64,000 nucleotides of DNA from Seminavis robusta (taxonomy: Eukaryota > Bacillariophyta > Bacillariophyceae > Naviculales > Naviculaceae). Shown here in pieces: positions 33,987 to 44,961 of this stretch. Under the pieces are notes generated by a model. The model ran no database searches. It worked only from the letters and a program-made list of their open reading frames with translations, and had not been told where the DNA came from. How positions within the stretch are numbered: the stretch's first letter is position 1; every line of letters begins with the position of its first letter. The translations under genes and the position numbers were made by a program. Location of the stretch: assembly GCA_903772945.1 (NCBI GenBank), contig CAICTM010000186.1, positions 31,655-95,654 of the forward strand. Reading direction: 5' to 3'.

Positions 33987-35519
33987 GGTTGTGGGGGAGG
34001 GGCAATGATACGATCAACACTTTGAAACTTGCCGTGGTAAAAGTCGCGCTCAACGCGTATGCATACGCGTAACGCATTAACGACTTTCCGTCATACAGCA
34101 CCATGCCGATCACCCCAAAGTTTTTAAAAGCAACACGGCTGGATGGCTCGTTGGAGGCACCGGCAAGAACAGTGATGACAAGCCACGCAAGTTTGGTCCT
34201 TCTGGCGATGAAAACAAAGAACAAAACTGCGAAAGCTATCGCGCCTACTTGACCTGCCGGGGTTATCTCTTTACCGAGAAGAAGGAAGCACCTCGACGCC
34301 AACAGCACCCTGGAAGATGCTCGCAAGGCATTTGGTTGAGACATGCGTCAGCAAAAGATTTTGGATGAAGAAGGTTACGAGCTTCTCCCGTCGCGTCGAA
34401 TCTGGCGCTACTCCAAGAATTGCAACGTGAGTTAGGTGTTTGCCTTTTCGGGACGAGACGAGATGGCAATGGCAGTCAATGCTAGTGGCGCGGCCGTAAA
34501 GACGACGGCTGGATTGGTGGCGCAAACCACCACCTACGTGACAAACAGAGCGGAGCAATCCAACAACAGCACTACAAGTGTACCACGGAACCCAAGCTCT
34601 TGGAGGGTTCCGATTCGGAAAGGAAGAAATAGGTGCCCTCAAAGTTTTGTGTAATCAAGAACGCGAGAAAACTCTAAGTATAAAGTCCCGTGCGAATCCC
34701 ATCGTGCCTCCTTCCATCCCTCCTTCCATCCCTTGGTTGTTTCTGTGGATGGCATTCTTGCCTCTGTCAATGGGTACAAAACTCAGTACTCTTACTCTCA
34801 AATGATGTTTTGCCTCCGTTGCCCTTGTGAGAACTTATGTCTCCACGGATCCTGCAAAGCCAAGCCCTTTGGCCCTGTACCAGGTACTGGTCCTCAAAAA
34901 CTATCTCCCCTGATCCCACGGAACCTAGTCCCGAAGTTGGACTCTTCTATGCTTAGCCTGGCCCTATTAATCTACCAACTCTAAACCGCCTTTTCAGAAA
35001 TAGGTGCAGGATACCGTAGACATCAAGCATGTACGGTCCCGACATTGTATTCAATCAACCTCGTGGTCGTGGCCGGTAGAAAGAGGCAGCGAAGCATAGT
35101 TTGAGCGCCCGAGCAGCAGACTTTCTTCTAGCTACAGTCTTTACGTTCCGAGCTCCTCTCTACCGGAAAATGCCAAGATACGAGTAGCTCTCTGATTGGA
35201 AGGAAAATGAAATAGGACCATGTAGGATACAATTGCAATTACGTATCTGTTCCTTACTACCGATACGGTGTTCCGAGACAGCACTGATCCAACAGGAACA
35301 TGATGTCATACCTGTAGGATATTCGACCTTTATTTGATTACAACACACCGGTGCTGGCTGGTTGAATACTTTGAAAGGCCCAGTGCTATAATTCTATTGC
35401 GAGACATTCAGCACAAATTGCTTGCATGATCGGGACACTGACTGGATCAGACCTCAGCCGAGGCGCTACCGGTACTAGCTAGAGAGCAATTGCAAACCTC
35501 AAACTGACTCGGAGCACAC
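33987..35519. other. Intergenic region between receptor and LRR A1 gene
   Basis: Besides the gene fragment at 34262-34430, 34919-34990 belongs to a ~90-bp repeat also at 39093-39180, and 34995-35490 is similar to 40050-40295. Nothing else recognised. Confidence 0.45.
34262..34430 (+). pseudogene. Coding-like fragment of unknown gene, with in-frame stop
   Basis: One frame reads 'RRRKHLDANSTLEDARKAFG', a TGA at 34337-34339, then 'DMRQQKILDEEGYELLPSRR' and 'IWRYSKNCN', directly followed by GTGAGT, which looks like a splice donor. The composition is strongly protein-like on both sides of the stop. I do not recognise the family. It may be a remnant exon. Confidence 0.3.
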
Positions 35520-37948
35520 TCAGCCTTCTTCTCGAGCATTGGAAGATGGGCCACAGTTGCATCCACAAAGTAAGGTGCCTTGGCACACATTCGTCTGGGT
35601 GATTTTGCCAGTGCAGCCATGACCTTCATGGCATTCCCTTTCATAGCCACGCATCATGTCACACAGCTCATCAGGTATGCTCCCAGACAAGGATGTATTG
35701 GTGACCATTAAGGTTGTCAACTTGGTCAAGACAAAGAGCTCTGTGGGTAGAGTTCCAGACAAGCCTGTGTCATGCAGTTGCAACTCTACAAGGTTGGACA
35801 TGAGACCAATCTCACTTGCCATTGTGCCAATGAATCTATTCCGATTCATGATTAGCCCATGCAATGAAGTCAGGCTTGAAAACAATCCTGCCTGGAGCTT
35901 GTCCTCTAGCTGGTTGGAACTCATGTCTAGCCAAGTCAAGTCTGCATGAAAAGAGTACATATATGGTGAACTGAGCAGACTTTTCTGTGCCAAAACATCC
36001 CTGATTGGTGGACTTACTTCTTAGCTCTGATAATTCGGGTGGCAGGCGTCCTGAAAGCGAATTCTCCCCTAGTGTTAGAGTTTTCTATGAAAAAGATCAA
36101 GGGTGGGGAAGAACCGTAAGCATATCACTTCCTAGAGCACCGGCCGATCTGACAGCTTCACTTACAAGCTGTGTCATTTGCCCCAGTTGGCTTGGAATCA
36201 ACCCTCTAAGGTTCCACTCTTCAAGGTGCAACATCATAAGATTGGAGAGCCTTGCAATTTCAGCTTGGTGTACAGAGATGAGTAAAACGTCGACGCCTTT
36301 TCTGGTACAACAAACAATCACTTACTGGGTATTCGGGCATCGACATCATCAGCCGTGTTGGTTAGCATGAGCCACTCAAGTTGGGGAAAGCTTTGCACAA
36401 CTTTGGGCAGAAGTTTGTCTGAGACTAGTCCAGGGCAATCACGTATTCCAAACTCTGTCAAGTTTGTTAGTTGGAAGAACTCTGAAGGTACTGTTCCTGG
36501 TAATGGTATGTGGGGTCCAGCATATCAGTGATGCAAAATGCATGCTAAGCTGCAACACACAGTAGAAGCATACCTGTCACCTGGGTCATGACCATGAATA
36601 AGCTTGTAAGGCAACCTAAATTTCCCAGTTCCGTGGGAACAGTTCCGCATATTCCGGTGCCCCCAAGGCCAAGCTCCCTCAAATCTGACAGGAGACCCAG
36701 CTCTGTAGGAATTTCCCCCGAAAGTTCAGTATTGAAAGTTTGCAGCTCTGTCAGCTTTGTTAGTAATCCAATTTCAGTTGGGATCTGCCCTTTCAATTCC
36801 AAGTTCCCTGGCACTTCCAGAAGCTCCAAATCTTCACTCAAAAGGGATAGCTCTGGTGGAATCGTTCCATCTAGCTTGTTTCCAAAAAAGGACAAACCTT
36901 TTATATGCCCAGAATCATCACATTGCATGTGGTCGGGATTATATGATTGCTGTTCCCAGTTGCACTCATGAACTTCCCGGTCTAACCAGCCATGATGATT
37001 CACCCAAAAGTCTCCCCTGGTGGCAAAGAAAAAGGTAGCCAAAGCAAATCTTTGGGTCATTCTCCATTTTGGATATGTTGCAAGATTAGTTTTGTTGGTG
37101 ACTAGCCACTGATAAGCATTGGACTGAGGGGACCTTGGGTGTTCCATGATGGCATCCATGGTGTAGTCAGGTAGATTGAGTGTGTCCAAAAATGGAGTTG
37201 GTGCTTGGGTTGAACCTGGAGCTGCAGAAGGAATACGGATAGCTCCACCATTAATGTTTTGCCTTGAGTCAGCGGTGGTATTGACTTCTCCATCTGTACT
37301 GATCAGGAAAACCATAAGAAATATAGAAATTCCTAGCAGAACCACAGTGAGCTCCACTGAAAACCCAAGACACAATCGTTGTCGCCAGTAATGTTTACTT
37401 CTCGGGAAAAACAATTCCGCATGGGGCAATGGATCTGAGACCTGCACATCGACGCCACTGGCAACAGGAAGATTGCTGGGAATGCCACCAGCTTCGCTCG
37501 GCTGGTTCTCTGAAAGGACTTCATTGCTTGTGGCGTTCTGATGATCGGTTGGGAAACCATCCATGTGAAATGCCCCTGGGCTACTCCTTTGTTGTGGGGT
37601 CCTTGTTAACATTGGAATAGGTTCTGGTAGCTCGAACAGCTGCTCGAACAGACCCGAAGCAAACACGCTTTCATGGGCAGCCACTGTAGTAGTGCCTACT
37701 ACTTGGCTGTTTTTGGTTCTTTTGTTTCGAATGTGGGTAAGCTCAACAGAGCCTATTGTAGTTTGGTCAGAGTGGATGTTGTCATCAGTATTAGCTGTGG
37801 ACTGCTGTGCCATCAACGACGAAAGCACAATGTCTTCCATTAACTCAACACAAGATTGTTTTGCTCCGTCACCATGTTGCTGGTTTTCTGAGCGTTTCGG
37901 CAACTGCACGGTCATTAAAATTGGCTTGTCAGCATCATGATCAGACAT
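35520..37948 (-). CDS. LRR single-pass membrane protein A1
   Basis: Five exons on the minus strand: 37948-36574, 36496-36326, 36263-36166, 36084-36018, 35941-35520; 710 residues. The N-terminal ~190 residues are polar and, with 'RSKHYWRQR' just before the span at about 193-217, probably cytosolic. Outside lie an LRR-capping region ('QRFALATFFFATRGDFW', 'CNW') and about a dozen plant-type LRRs, for example 'LKGQIPTEIGLLTKLTELQ' and 'LSGTLPTELFVLTKLTTL'. A Cys-rich C-terminus follows ('CHEGHGC', 'CGCNCG'). There is no kinase. The fold suggests ligand recognition or adhesion at the cell surface; the ligand is unknown. Internal exon lengths (171, 98, 67) equal those of paralogue A2 at 59369-61755. 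Confidence 0.82.
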
Positions 37949-38243
37949 CTCAGTCCTCTAGTACATGTAGTAGTCTAATAGTTGGCTTGGTTCTTGCCTG
38001 ACGGTATGTATTAGGTATGATCTCCTTCGCTGCGGTGAAGGGAAGCGCGAAATGTGTCAGCAGTCTGCGGAAAGAGTGACGAGCGACGAGTCATAGAATC
38101 GAGTCGAGTCGAACAAAACAAGTGCGTCGTCTCAGCTGTTGTCTCGTTGTCGCACATTAAATTTTTCTCGGTGGTCACACCCTGCGAGTTGATGTAGTTA
38201 AATCCTTGAATCTCTTGCTGCCTCGTGCCACTCGGCACCAGAA
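37949..38243. other. Upstream region of LRR A1
   Basis: About 0.3 kb between the A1 start and the hAT-type element. GAATCGAGTCGAGTCGAA near 38097 is simple sequence. No promoter element recognised. Confidence 0.4.
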
Positions 38244-39233
38244 CTCCAGCCCAGGGTTCGCTAACCAGTCACTAGGGTTCTGGTTATTGGTTAATGGTTG
38301 ATCAACCAGTCAAACTAGGGTACTGGTTATTGGTTAATGGTTGATCAACCAGTCAAACTAGGGTACTGGTTAATGTTTATTGGTTGATCAACCACTGGTT
38401 ATAGGTTATTTGTAGGTTGATTAACCAATAACCACTGGTTGAACCAGTGGTTATTATCTAGGCCCCAACATGCAGTGCAAGACTTGTGTGCAGTTTGCTT
38501 CCACCCCATGCAGTTGTCTAGGTTGCCATAGCCTCAATCAAGTTCATGCAGGTCCCAACATGCAGTGCAAGACTTGTGTGTAGTTTGTTTCCACCCCATG
38601 CAATTCCCTGTGCACACCCTAGGATGCCGCATCCCTTTTTCTCTCATCTTCCGCAGCCTTCTCCTCTTCCTTAGAGAAAAACTCAAGTTTTTCCATCATT
38701 TCAGAAGTGATGTCCTCCACAAGCTCCTCATTAACGACAAACAGCCTGGACAGTAGCTACCTTGCTTGGACAGTAACTACCTTGCTCGAAGGACAAAACA
38801 CAGCCTGGACGGTAGCTATCTTGGAGGCAAATACCTAGACAACCAGTCGAATCAACCAGTCGAATCAACCAATAACCGGTAGAATCAACAACTCGAAGTT
38901 CAAAATCAACCAGTCGATTCAACCAATAACCAGTCGAATCAACCAGTAAAATCAACCAGTAACCAGTCAAATCAACCAGTCGAAAATGTACTGGTTACTG
39001 GTTATCGGTTGATCAACCAATAACCAATGGTATTGACTGGTTAGTGGTTTTGGTTGATCCGACTGGTTATTAACCAGTCAACCAGTCCCACCGAACCTAG
39101 TCCTGAATTTCGACTGTTCTTTGCTTAAGCCTGGCCCCGGCTGGCTTCCGTAGATAATTTCCCTACTCTAAAACCCCCCATCGTAACCAAAACCAATAAC
39201 CAAAATTACTGGTTAGCGAACCCTGCTCCAGCC
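38244..39233. mobile_element. Non-autonomous hAT-type element with 8-bp target-site duplication
   Basis: The element proper is 38252-39225. It starts CAGGGTTCGCTAACCAGT and ends with its exact reverse complement, a perfect 18-bp terminal inverted repeat. On both sides stands the same 8-bp word CTCCAGCC (38244-38251 and 39226-39233). CAGGG ends plus 8-bp duplications are hAT hallmarks. Inside both arms, ACTGGTT/AACCAGT words and the palindrome GGTTGATCAACC are repeated many times (38270-38455, 38840-39090), so the arms can fold on each other. A ~50-bp segment is duplicated at 38466-38512 and 38553-38603. No transposase frame is present. Confidence 0.88.
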
Positions 39234-40644
39234 TTGAAGGCTTGTCTCTGTCAATCCCAGTAAATTATTTAGTATTCTCACTTTTTGCTGCGCTTATTTG
39301 ATAAAAAAAGTAAGTGTTAAAGCCCCAAACATATGACCGTTCTGGCATTGCTAAATAATATTGGAGAGTGTTATGCAATGAGTTCCCCTCTCCGCAAGCA
39401 GGCTCAGGTTCCGTAAATCATTAGAGCTCACAGTTTCAAACGATTTACATAGACTAGTCGAGTCATTGAAATTCGCGTCCAGTGACTCAGTCACCACGAG
39501 TTGGCTTCATGGCTTCACGGCCAATGAAACACCGAAACTGCCATCCTTCATGTAGTCAGAACTTGGATTTTGGAAGCTTTCAAGTGAAGATTCATTGGCT
39601 CCAGCAAGCTCGCTCCACTGTGGCAATTACTCCACAAAGCAAGCCACTCCCAGCTCCAAAGCGATTCGATTCGATTCGATTCGATTCAGGAAGACTAAAG
39701 AAAGTGTAGCTTTAAAGAAAGTTACATGTAGTTCTTTTATAAGTCAGTGAGTAGGGTAAGGGTGAGAGCAAGGGTGCGTGTTGGGTGTTAGTTGGGGGGG
39801 GGGGCTTGTTGAAGGTGAGTTCCCATCAGGTTTCTAGTGCAGAGCTGCAAGAGTTATGCACTTGCTGCAATTTCCCCACCTACGTACCCCGAAAAGAACA
39901 TGCAGGCATGCAGGCATGCAGCCGGAAGCCGGAGGCTGAAGCCCCGGCCCCACGCATGTTCAAGCAACTATTGCCAACTCACCACTGTAATTGCGCCCTC
40001 GCTGCATGGCTTCCTTAGATACCAGTAGTCTAGCTAACTACACGCACCCCAAACACCCATTTTCAGAAATACTGCAGGTGCACGATGCCGTGGACATCAG
40101 GCATAACATTTGAGCCTCGTTTAATTACGACCCTCCGGTGATTGCTTGCTGGTTGAATACTTTGGTTGCTAAGCCAAGGTGCTATACTCGATGGCGAGCC
40201 ATACAGCACGCATCGCTCGAACGATGGGGACATTACTGGATCAGACCCACCCGAAGAGCTGCCGGTAGGTGCTACATGCAGCTAGAAAGCGCTTGATCGG
40301 AACATTGGCTGCCAGACATGATCCAACCAGTAGCAAACAATCGATTCAGCAACTAACAATCGCAGGAATCATTCGATTGACGGATGACGCACCAGGGCGA
40401 CAAACGTTACTAAAAGTGGGCTGTGTACGGCTCCCTTCGAATACGGATCCTCTTGCTCGTCGCTCAGACAGGATTCCATGACAGAGCGGTGACAACTCAA
40501 ACGATTTGTAAGGTCCCATGACGGTATCCTCCAGCAGCGGATCACTGGCAGCAATACGGCAAGAAGCATATAGAATTGATGCAAAAATCCACGCACAAGC
40601 AACAACTTGTGCTTGCAGCAGAGTCCAGTGAATCTTTTTACGTC
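39234..40644. other. Intergenic region with a copy of the LRR A1 3' flank
   Basis: No gene. 39657-39690 is GATTC simple repeat. 39910-39930 holds GCAGGCAT direct repeats. 40050-40295 matches the 3' flank of LRR A1 (34995-35490): TTTTCAGAAAT, GGTTGAATACTTTG and ACTGGATCAGACC occur in the same order. This suggests a lost or partial duplicate of the LRR locus. Confidence 0.5.
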
Positions 40645-43150
40645 CTAGCTAGTAGGCCTTACAAACTTTTGAGCAATGCGAATTTCCTTGGGCGGCGGCC
40701 CTGGGAGCTTCACGTACACCATCTTGGCCGTCAGCCGCACAAAGGTGGCAGACTTGTCTTTGTACGTTCCACCCACAATGTCGACGGGGGCACCTTCTTT
40801 CAATGCACCCAGATGATCGTTGTTGTTTGCGGCTTGTTCACTTGCCGTCGCGTTGTTGTTGTTTCTGGAACTGTTGTGGCAAGTACTAGTCCGTGTTCTC
40901 TTCTTTTTGCTTTGAGTTGCCCGGTGCCGAATGGGATCATTGTGAAACTCGCATCTACAATCATCTTCTTCATGATCCGCCGCTGTCGTCAACATGCCAT
41001 GTACCGTTTCGGGCAACATGTCCCACAAATGTCGTGGCAACCGAATGGGTCGGCCATGTTTGGCCACATCCAAGGAATCCTTATAGGCTTGTCCCAGTGA
41101 GAATGCATCGGGACAGTCGGGACCGCAATCTCGAACCAAATTCTTGCGCGCCGTGCAGAGTGTGCCAATCAGATCAAAAATGGCTGCCAAACGCGACGCA
41201 TTGGCCACTGTCGTCTGGGCATCTCGCAGCCACTGGGGATTACGATGCGATCGAACGTCCATTGCTCCATCATCCCATGTTCCCTCTGCTGGTTCGACCG
41301 TTGTGATTTGATCCAGGAGGCTTCGATTCCAACAGACAAAGTAATTGTCGCCATCCAAATCCCCTCCGGCACAAATGGACGGTAGCGAAGGTTCTCCTGG
41401 TCCTGCTGCATTTCCAAAGATTATGGCCCCAAAGGGTAGATTGTCGAGAAAATTCCAATCTTCGCGTCGCATTTGACTTTGTTGGACCAATGGCAGCATG
41501 AGTCCATCGCGTGGTGATGTGCAAGGAAACCGCGTCACAAACAGTTCCGGCAAGTCGGCATTGGTCCCCAACACACCCGTGACAAAGACGTGACCGGGTG
41601 GAATGGCATTGGTAGGATCCGCTACTCCGACGACACACGAATGTTGCAATCCACGCCCATGACGAGAATGTGCTTCCTCGACGTACTCGTCCATGGATTC
41701 CTGCGAGACTCCCAACGATGTCAAGAGAGATGTGATCATCCATTTGAGTTTATTGGGAATGAAACTAACCGGCGGTTCTTGGTGGCCATTGAGCAGTTTG
41801 GTCACTTGTGTGTGGACACTGGACGGATATGTGTTGTTGATGAGAAGACTGGCAGTAGTATTGTCATTTGTTGCTGTGGTTGCTAGTGGAGGCACCTTGA
41901 GCATACTAGGCGGGAGCTGGATCTTGTCGATTTCCCGGCTTTTCCATGAGCATTCCCTTGAAGACACCCAATTGGGCGGAAAAGATTCGCACTTGAATTG
42001 CAAACGTTCGTCTCCCTCGAACAGTCTTGCTTCCCAAGAAGCGTTCGATGTACTGGCGCGGGATGAATCCACAACCGACATGAGAATTCTCTGGGATGAG
42101 TTCGAAATCGTGGTGCGACTTGAGATCTGTGTAAATCGCCAATTCGCCTTGTCGTTGGCCCTTGACTGCCGTACTAAAGAGAAGTTCCAATCGAGCCGGG
42201 ACCTTTTGTGATGGGAGTCTCCCCCAGTTGGCCACTTTGTCGAGTTCGTGTTGGAGGTTTATTGTAGGAATATTACCAGGTCCTTCAGTGAGGACGTAGT
42301 AGAGCGTCAATGTCTTTTTGGGAATGTTGTCCTGGGTCTTTTTTTCAAATTTGGAGCACAAAATCTCGTAGACATATCCATCTGATTCTTCTTCCTGGAA
42401 CTTCGTGGGCATGTTTCCCTGATTCTTGGTCATGTCCATCTTGTACATGACCAATCGATCTCCAAAGAGTTGATAGGCAAACGTCTTTATAAAAAACGAA
42501 CCTGGTTACTTAGGGGACCGAGGGCGCAAGCCCGATGGTAAAGGCCGGGACCCGAGGTCGGAGGTCCTCTAAGTAACTGACCGAGGGCTTAAGGAGGGCG
42601 AAGCCCGCCAGCCCGATGGTCAGTTACTTAGAGCGACCGGAGACCGATGGGGCACAGCCGCCCCTAAGTAGCCGGTTCGTTTTGTTAGGAACGATAACGG
42701 CTGGTTTGTATTTGTAACCGCCGGTCTGTGTAGACCTCTGTAGAGGAGTACCACAGAACCAGGTCACAAATACAAAACCTGCCGGTTCGTTCTTTGCAAA
42801 TGCGTCTTTTTCGCCGGATCGGTCAACTGCACAAAGTCAATGCGACGACCCAAGCGACTGTGGAAAGGAATACCAGTAGTACATGTAGTAGGACGAGTAG
42901 CTTGTTCTGTGGGATCTTCATCTTCATCAAACATGGCGTCCTCCCAAGAGTCTTCCTGTGGAACAGTACCAAAGGAGGACTCTTCTCCGTCAACACGACC
43001 CTCAGCATCTTCGGCGGAACCACCCACATCGTAAAAGGACTCTTCATCATCGAAGTCAACAAACTCCTCGTCAACGTCGGAGCCTTCTGAATCAGAGACC
43101 GTCACTGGAATGGGACCACTTCTACGAGCATATCTCGTACTGCTGCTCAT
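40645..43150 (-). pseudogene. Cellular RNA-dependent RNA polymerase (RDR), frameshifted and with insertion
   Basis: Minus strand, start ATG 43150, stop 40645. The catalytic loop 'AGGDLDGDNYFVCW' (DLDGD at 41361-41347) is diagnostic of the eukaryotic RDR family that makes double-stranded RNA for RNA silencing. Supporting blocks: 'TFAIQVRIFSAQLGVFKG', 'DKIQLPPSMLKV', 'VVGVADPTN...GHVFVTG' and 'LFVTRFPC'. An acidic N-terminus leads in. Two problems: near 41934-41936 the frame shifts by one base between 'LMEKPG' and 'IDKIQLPPSML' (one extra G in a GGG run would explain it); and about 300 bp of fold-back repeats (42493-42793) split the N-terminal region. A GT-AG intron 42778-42485 could remove the insert in frame. 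If the shift is an assembly error the gene may be active, at about 730 residues. Shorter than plant RDRs. Confidence 0.72.
42493..42793. mobile_element. Nested MITE-like fold-back insertions in the RDR gene
   Basis: The first unit, 42493-42683, has inverted ends: AAAACGAACCTGGTTACTTA and, on the reverse strand, AAAACGAACCGGCTACTTA. Inside, AAGTAACTGACCGAGGGC is mirrored by the reverse of CCCGATGGTCAGTTACTT. A second fold-back (about 42693-42777) has arms GGTTTGTATTTGTAACC and GGTCACAAATACAAAACC. GCCGGTTCGTT occurs just right of the first and again right of the second. The RDR frame is in the same phase on both sides, and the proposed intron contains almost all of the insert. Confidence 0.65.
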
Positions 43151-43455
43151 GTTGGTACTAGCTAGCTTGTACTCATTTGTATTATGTCGCCCTCTTTTTG
43201 CTGCAGTCCAGACTTCCTCGGAACTTTGGAACTGACTTCCTTCGTGGGAGGGCTGCAAAACTCTAATCCCCCCTACCGGTATAAAGAAGAACAGACAGCC
43301 GAAGGCTGATGCCCTCTACTCTTGGTGCAACCACCGGAAATCGTAGCCCTCAACTGTCAAAAAAGAGATTTGATTCTTTGGCCAAATCCAACACTGTGTT
43401 CAACTGAACACACAGTCTACTGTAGTCTATCGATAGCCAACCAAAACACACACAT

Positions 43456-43727
43456 TGGTACTCGGAGTATGTTTTACCAGCTAACAATTAATATTTACCT
43501 CATCCTTTATGCCGGACGTACAGACTAACTTGCACACATACTCTGGTACTCGGAGTATGTTTTACCTGCTAACAATTATTATTTACCCCATCCTTTATGG
43601 CGGACGTACATACTAACTTGCACACACACATAGTTTGGTACTCGGAGTATATTTTACCAACTAACAATTATTATTTACCCCATCCTTTATGACGGACGTA
43701 CAGACTAACTTGCACACACACATACAC
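43456..43727. repeat. Three tandem units of about 88-92 bp
   Basis: Units start TGGTACTCGGAGTAT at 43456, 43544 and 43636, and share CTAACAATTA and GGACGTACA in each. Junctions are CACACA tracts of varying length. Non-coding. Confidence 0.88.
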
Positions 43728-43895
43728 ATACAGCGATAAAAGTGTGAAAGACCCTCAGTCGGTTGAGGGCAAAAAAGAGATTCATACGCCCCCTGGGTCG
43801 TCTCCGTTTCCATAAATCTTTTATTACCAACACCTGAAACAGTATTCGCGCGCTCCGCGCGCTCATCCCTTTCTTGCTTCGCCCCGAAACCGAAA

Positions 43896-44005
43896 CAGCT
43901 CCCTCGCTCATTCATGCGAAACTTGTGTGAAAAGCGAGGCGACTTTCATGCAGCTCCCTCCCTCATTCATGCGAAACTTGTGTGAAAAGCGAGGCGACTT
44001 TCATG
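43896..44005. repeat. Tandem duplication of a 55-bp unit
   Basis: CAGCTCCCTCGCTCATTCAT... at 43896 is repeated at 43951 with one visible change, each ending GAGGCGACTTTCATG. Non-coding. Confidence 0.9.
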
Positions 44006-44961
44006 TGCATGTACATGCGTTAACTGTATCCCGTCAATACAATACTAGTCAAATACGTAGACTTCTACAGAGGCCTCTAAGTATTGCACGCCGGGTATAA
44101 TTCAAACCTCTGCCCCCAACAGTACCCTTACCCTAAAGCAAGTTGTCTCCGGGAGACGAAATACTGAGTTGGCCGTCAGGTTTTAGGGTGAACGTTAACC
44201 GTTTCGTTGTGTTTGTCTTTGCTTTGCTTTGGTGCCCTCCGTACCGTACCTTGCCAACCCTCTCCTTTGATTTTGATGGTGCTCTGTTCACTCGATCGGT
44301 TGTCTCGCTTGCATCCTGCCCTCCTGCTCTCCTCTGCACCCCTTCCTCCCCATAGCCCTCTAGCTAGCTAGGCGGGTAGCCGAAAGCTATATTGATCCAA
44401 GGCATCCGCCCTGCCATGAAACGGCATACACCTTTATGAAGCGAGCAAGCAAGCTAGAGATATTAATGCTCTTTGTAGCAACACTCTGTACGGTACGTCC
44501 CAAATCCCAGCATCCGTTCTTTGCCGGTGAAAGAATGGCACGGTCGTCTCCTCCACTTCACTCAATCAGCTTTTTGGATCTTTGATGGTTAGGGCGCAAC
44601 AAGCCAAAGATGCTATAGCTAGTGCCTACCCTCTCTTGGTCTCATATATCTCTGGCTCATGAATTAGTACCTGGTTGACGGTTTTTGTCACCGTACCGTA
44701 CCGCACCGTACCGTACCGCACCGTACAAGCGAATCACTAGTACCACTGCCAGCAACATCCAGCTAGCTAGTTCAAATCATAAATGATAATGAAGGGACAA
44801 CTAACATAACAATCTTCGTCTACTACGGTACAAGAAACTAGATAGAAAACCAGCCACTCCTTCTGTCATCTTGCCTGTTTGTTTGAAGTCCCTGGGAATC
44901 TTCGCGTGGGACTCATTCAGGAGGAACAGTCGACCTTAAAGAACAGTCTGCCATGGGACAC

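Larger units (their letters stand above)
43151..44961. other. Intergenic region with tandem repeats and a segmental-duplication flank
   Basis: No gene. It contains the tandem repeats listed separately, (ACCGT)n-like sequence at about 44690-44727, and 44366-44660, which matches 52026-52400 downstream of LRR B2. Confidence 0.5.

Noticed and set aside
43456-43727. CRISPR-like array
   Set aside because: Only three head-to-tail units with no unique spacers, in a eukaryotic context; a simple tandem repeat.
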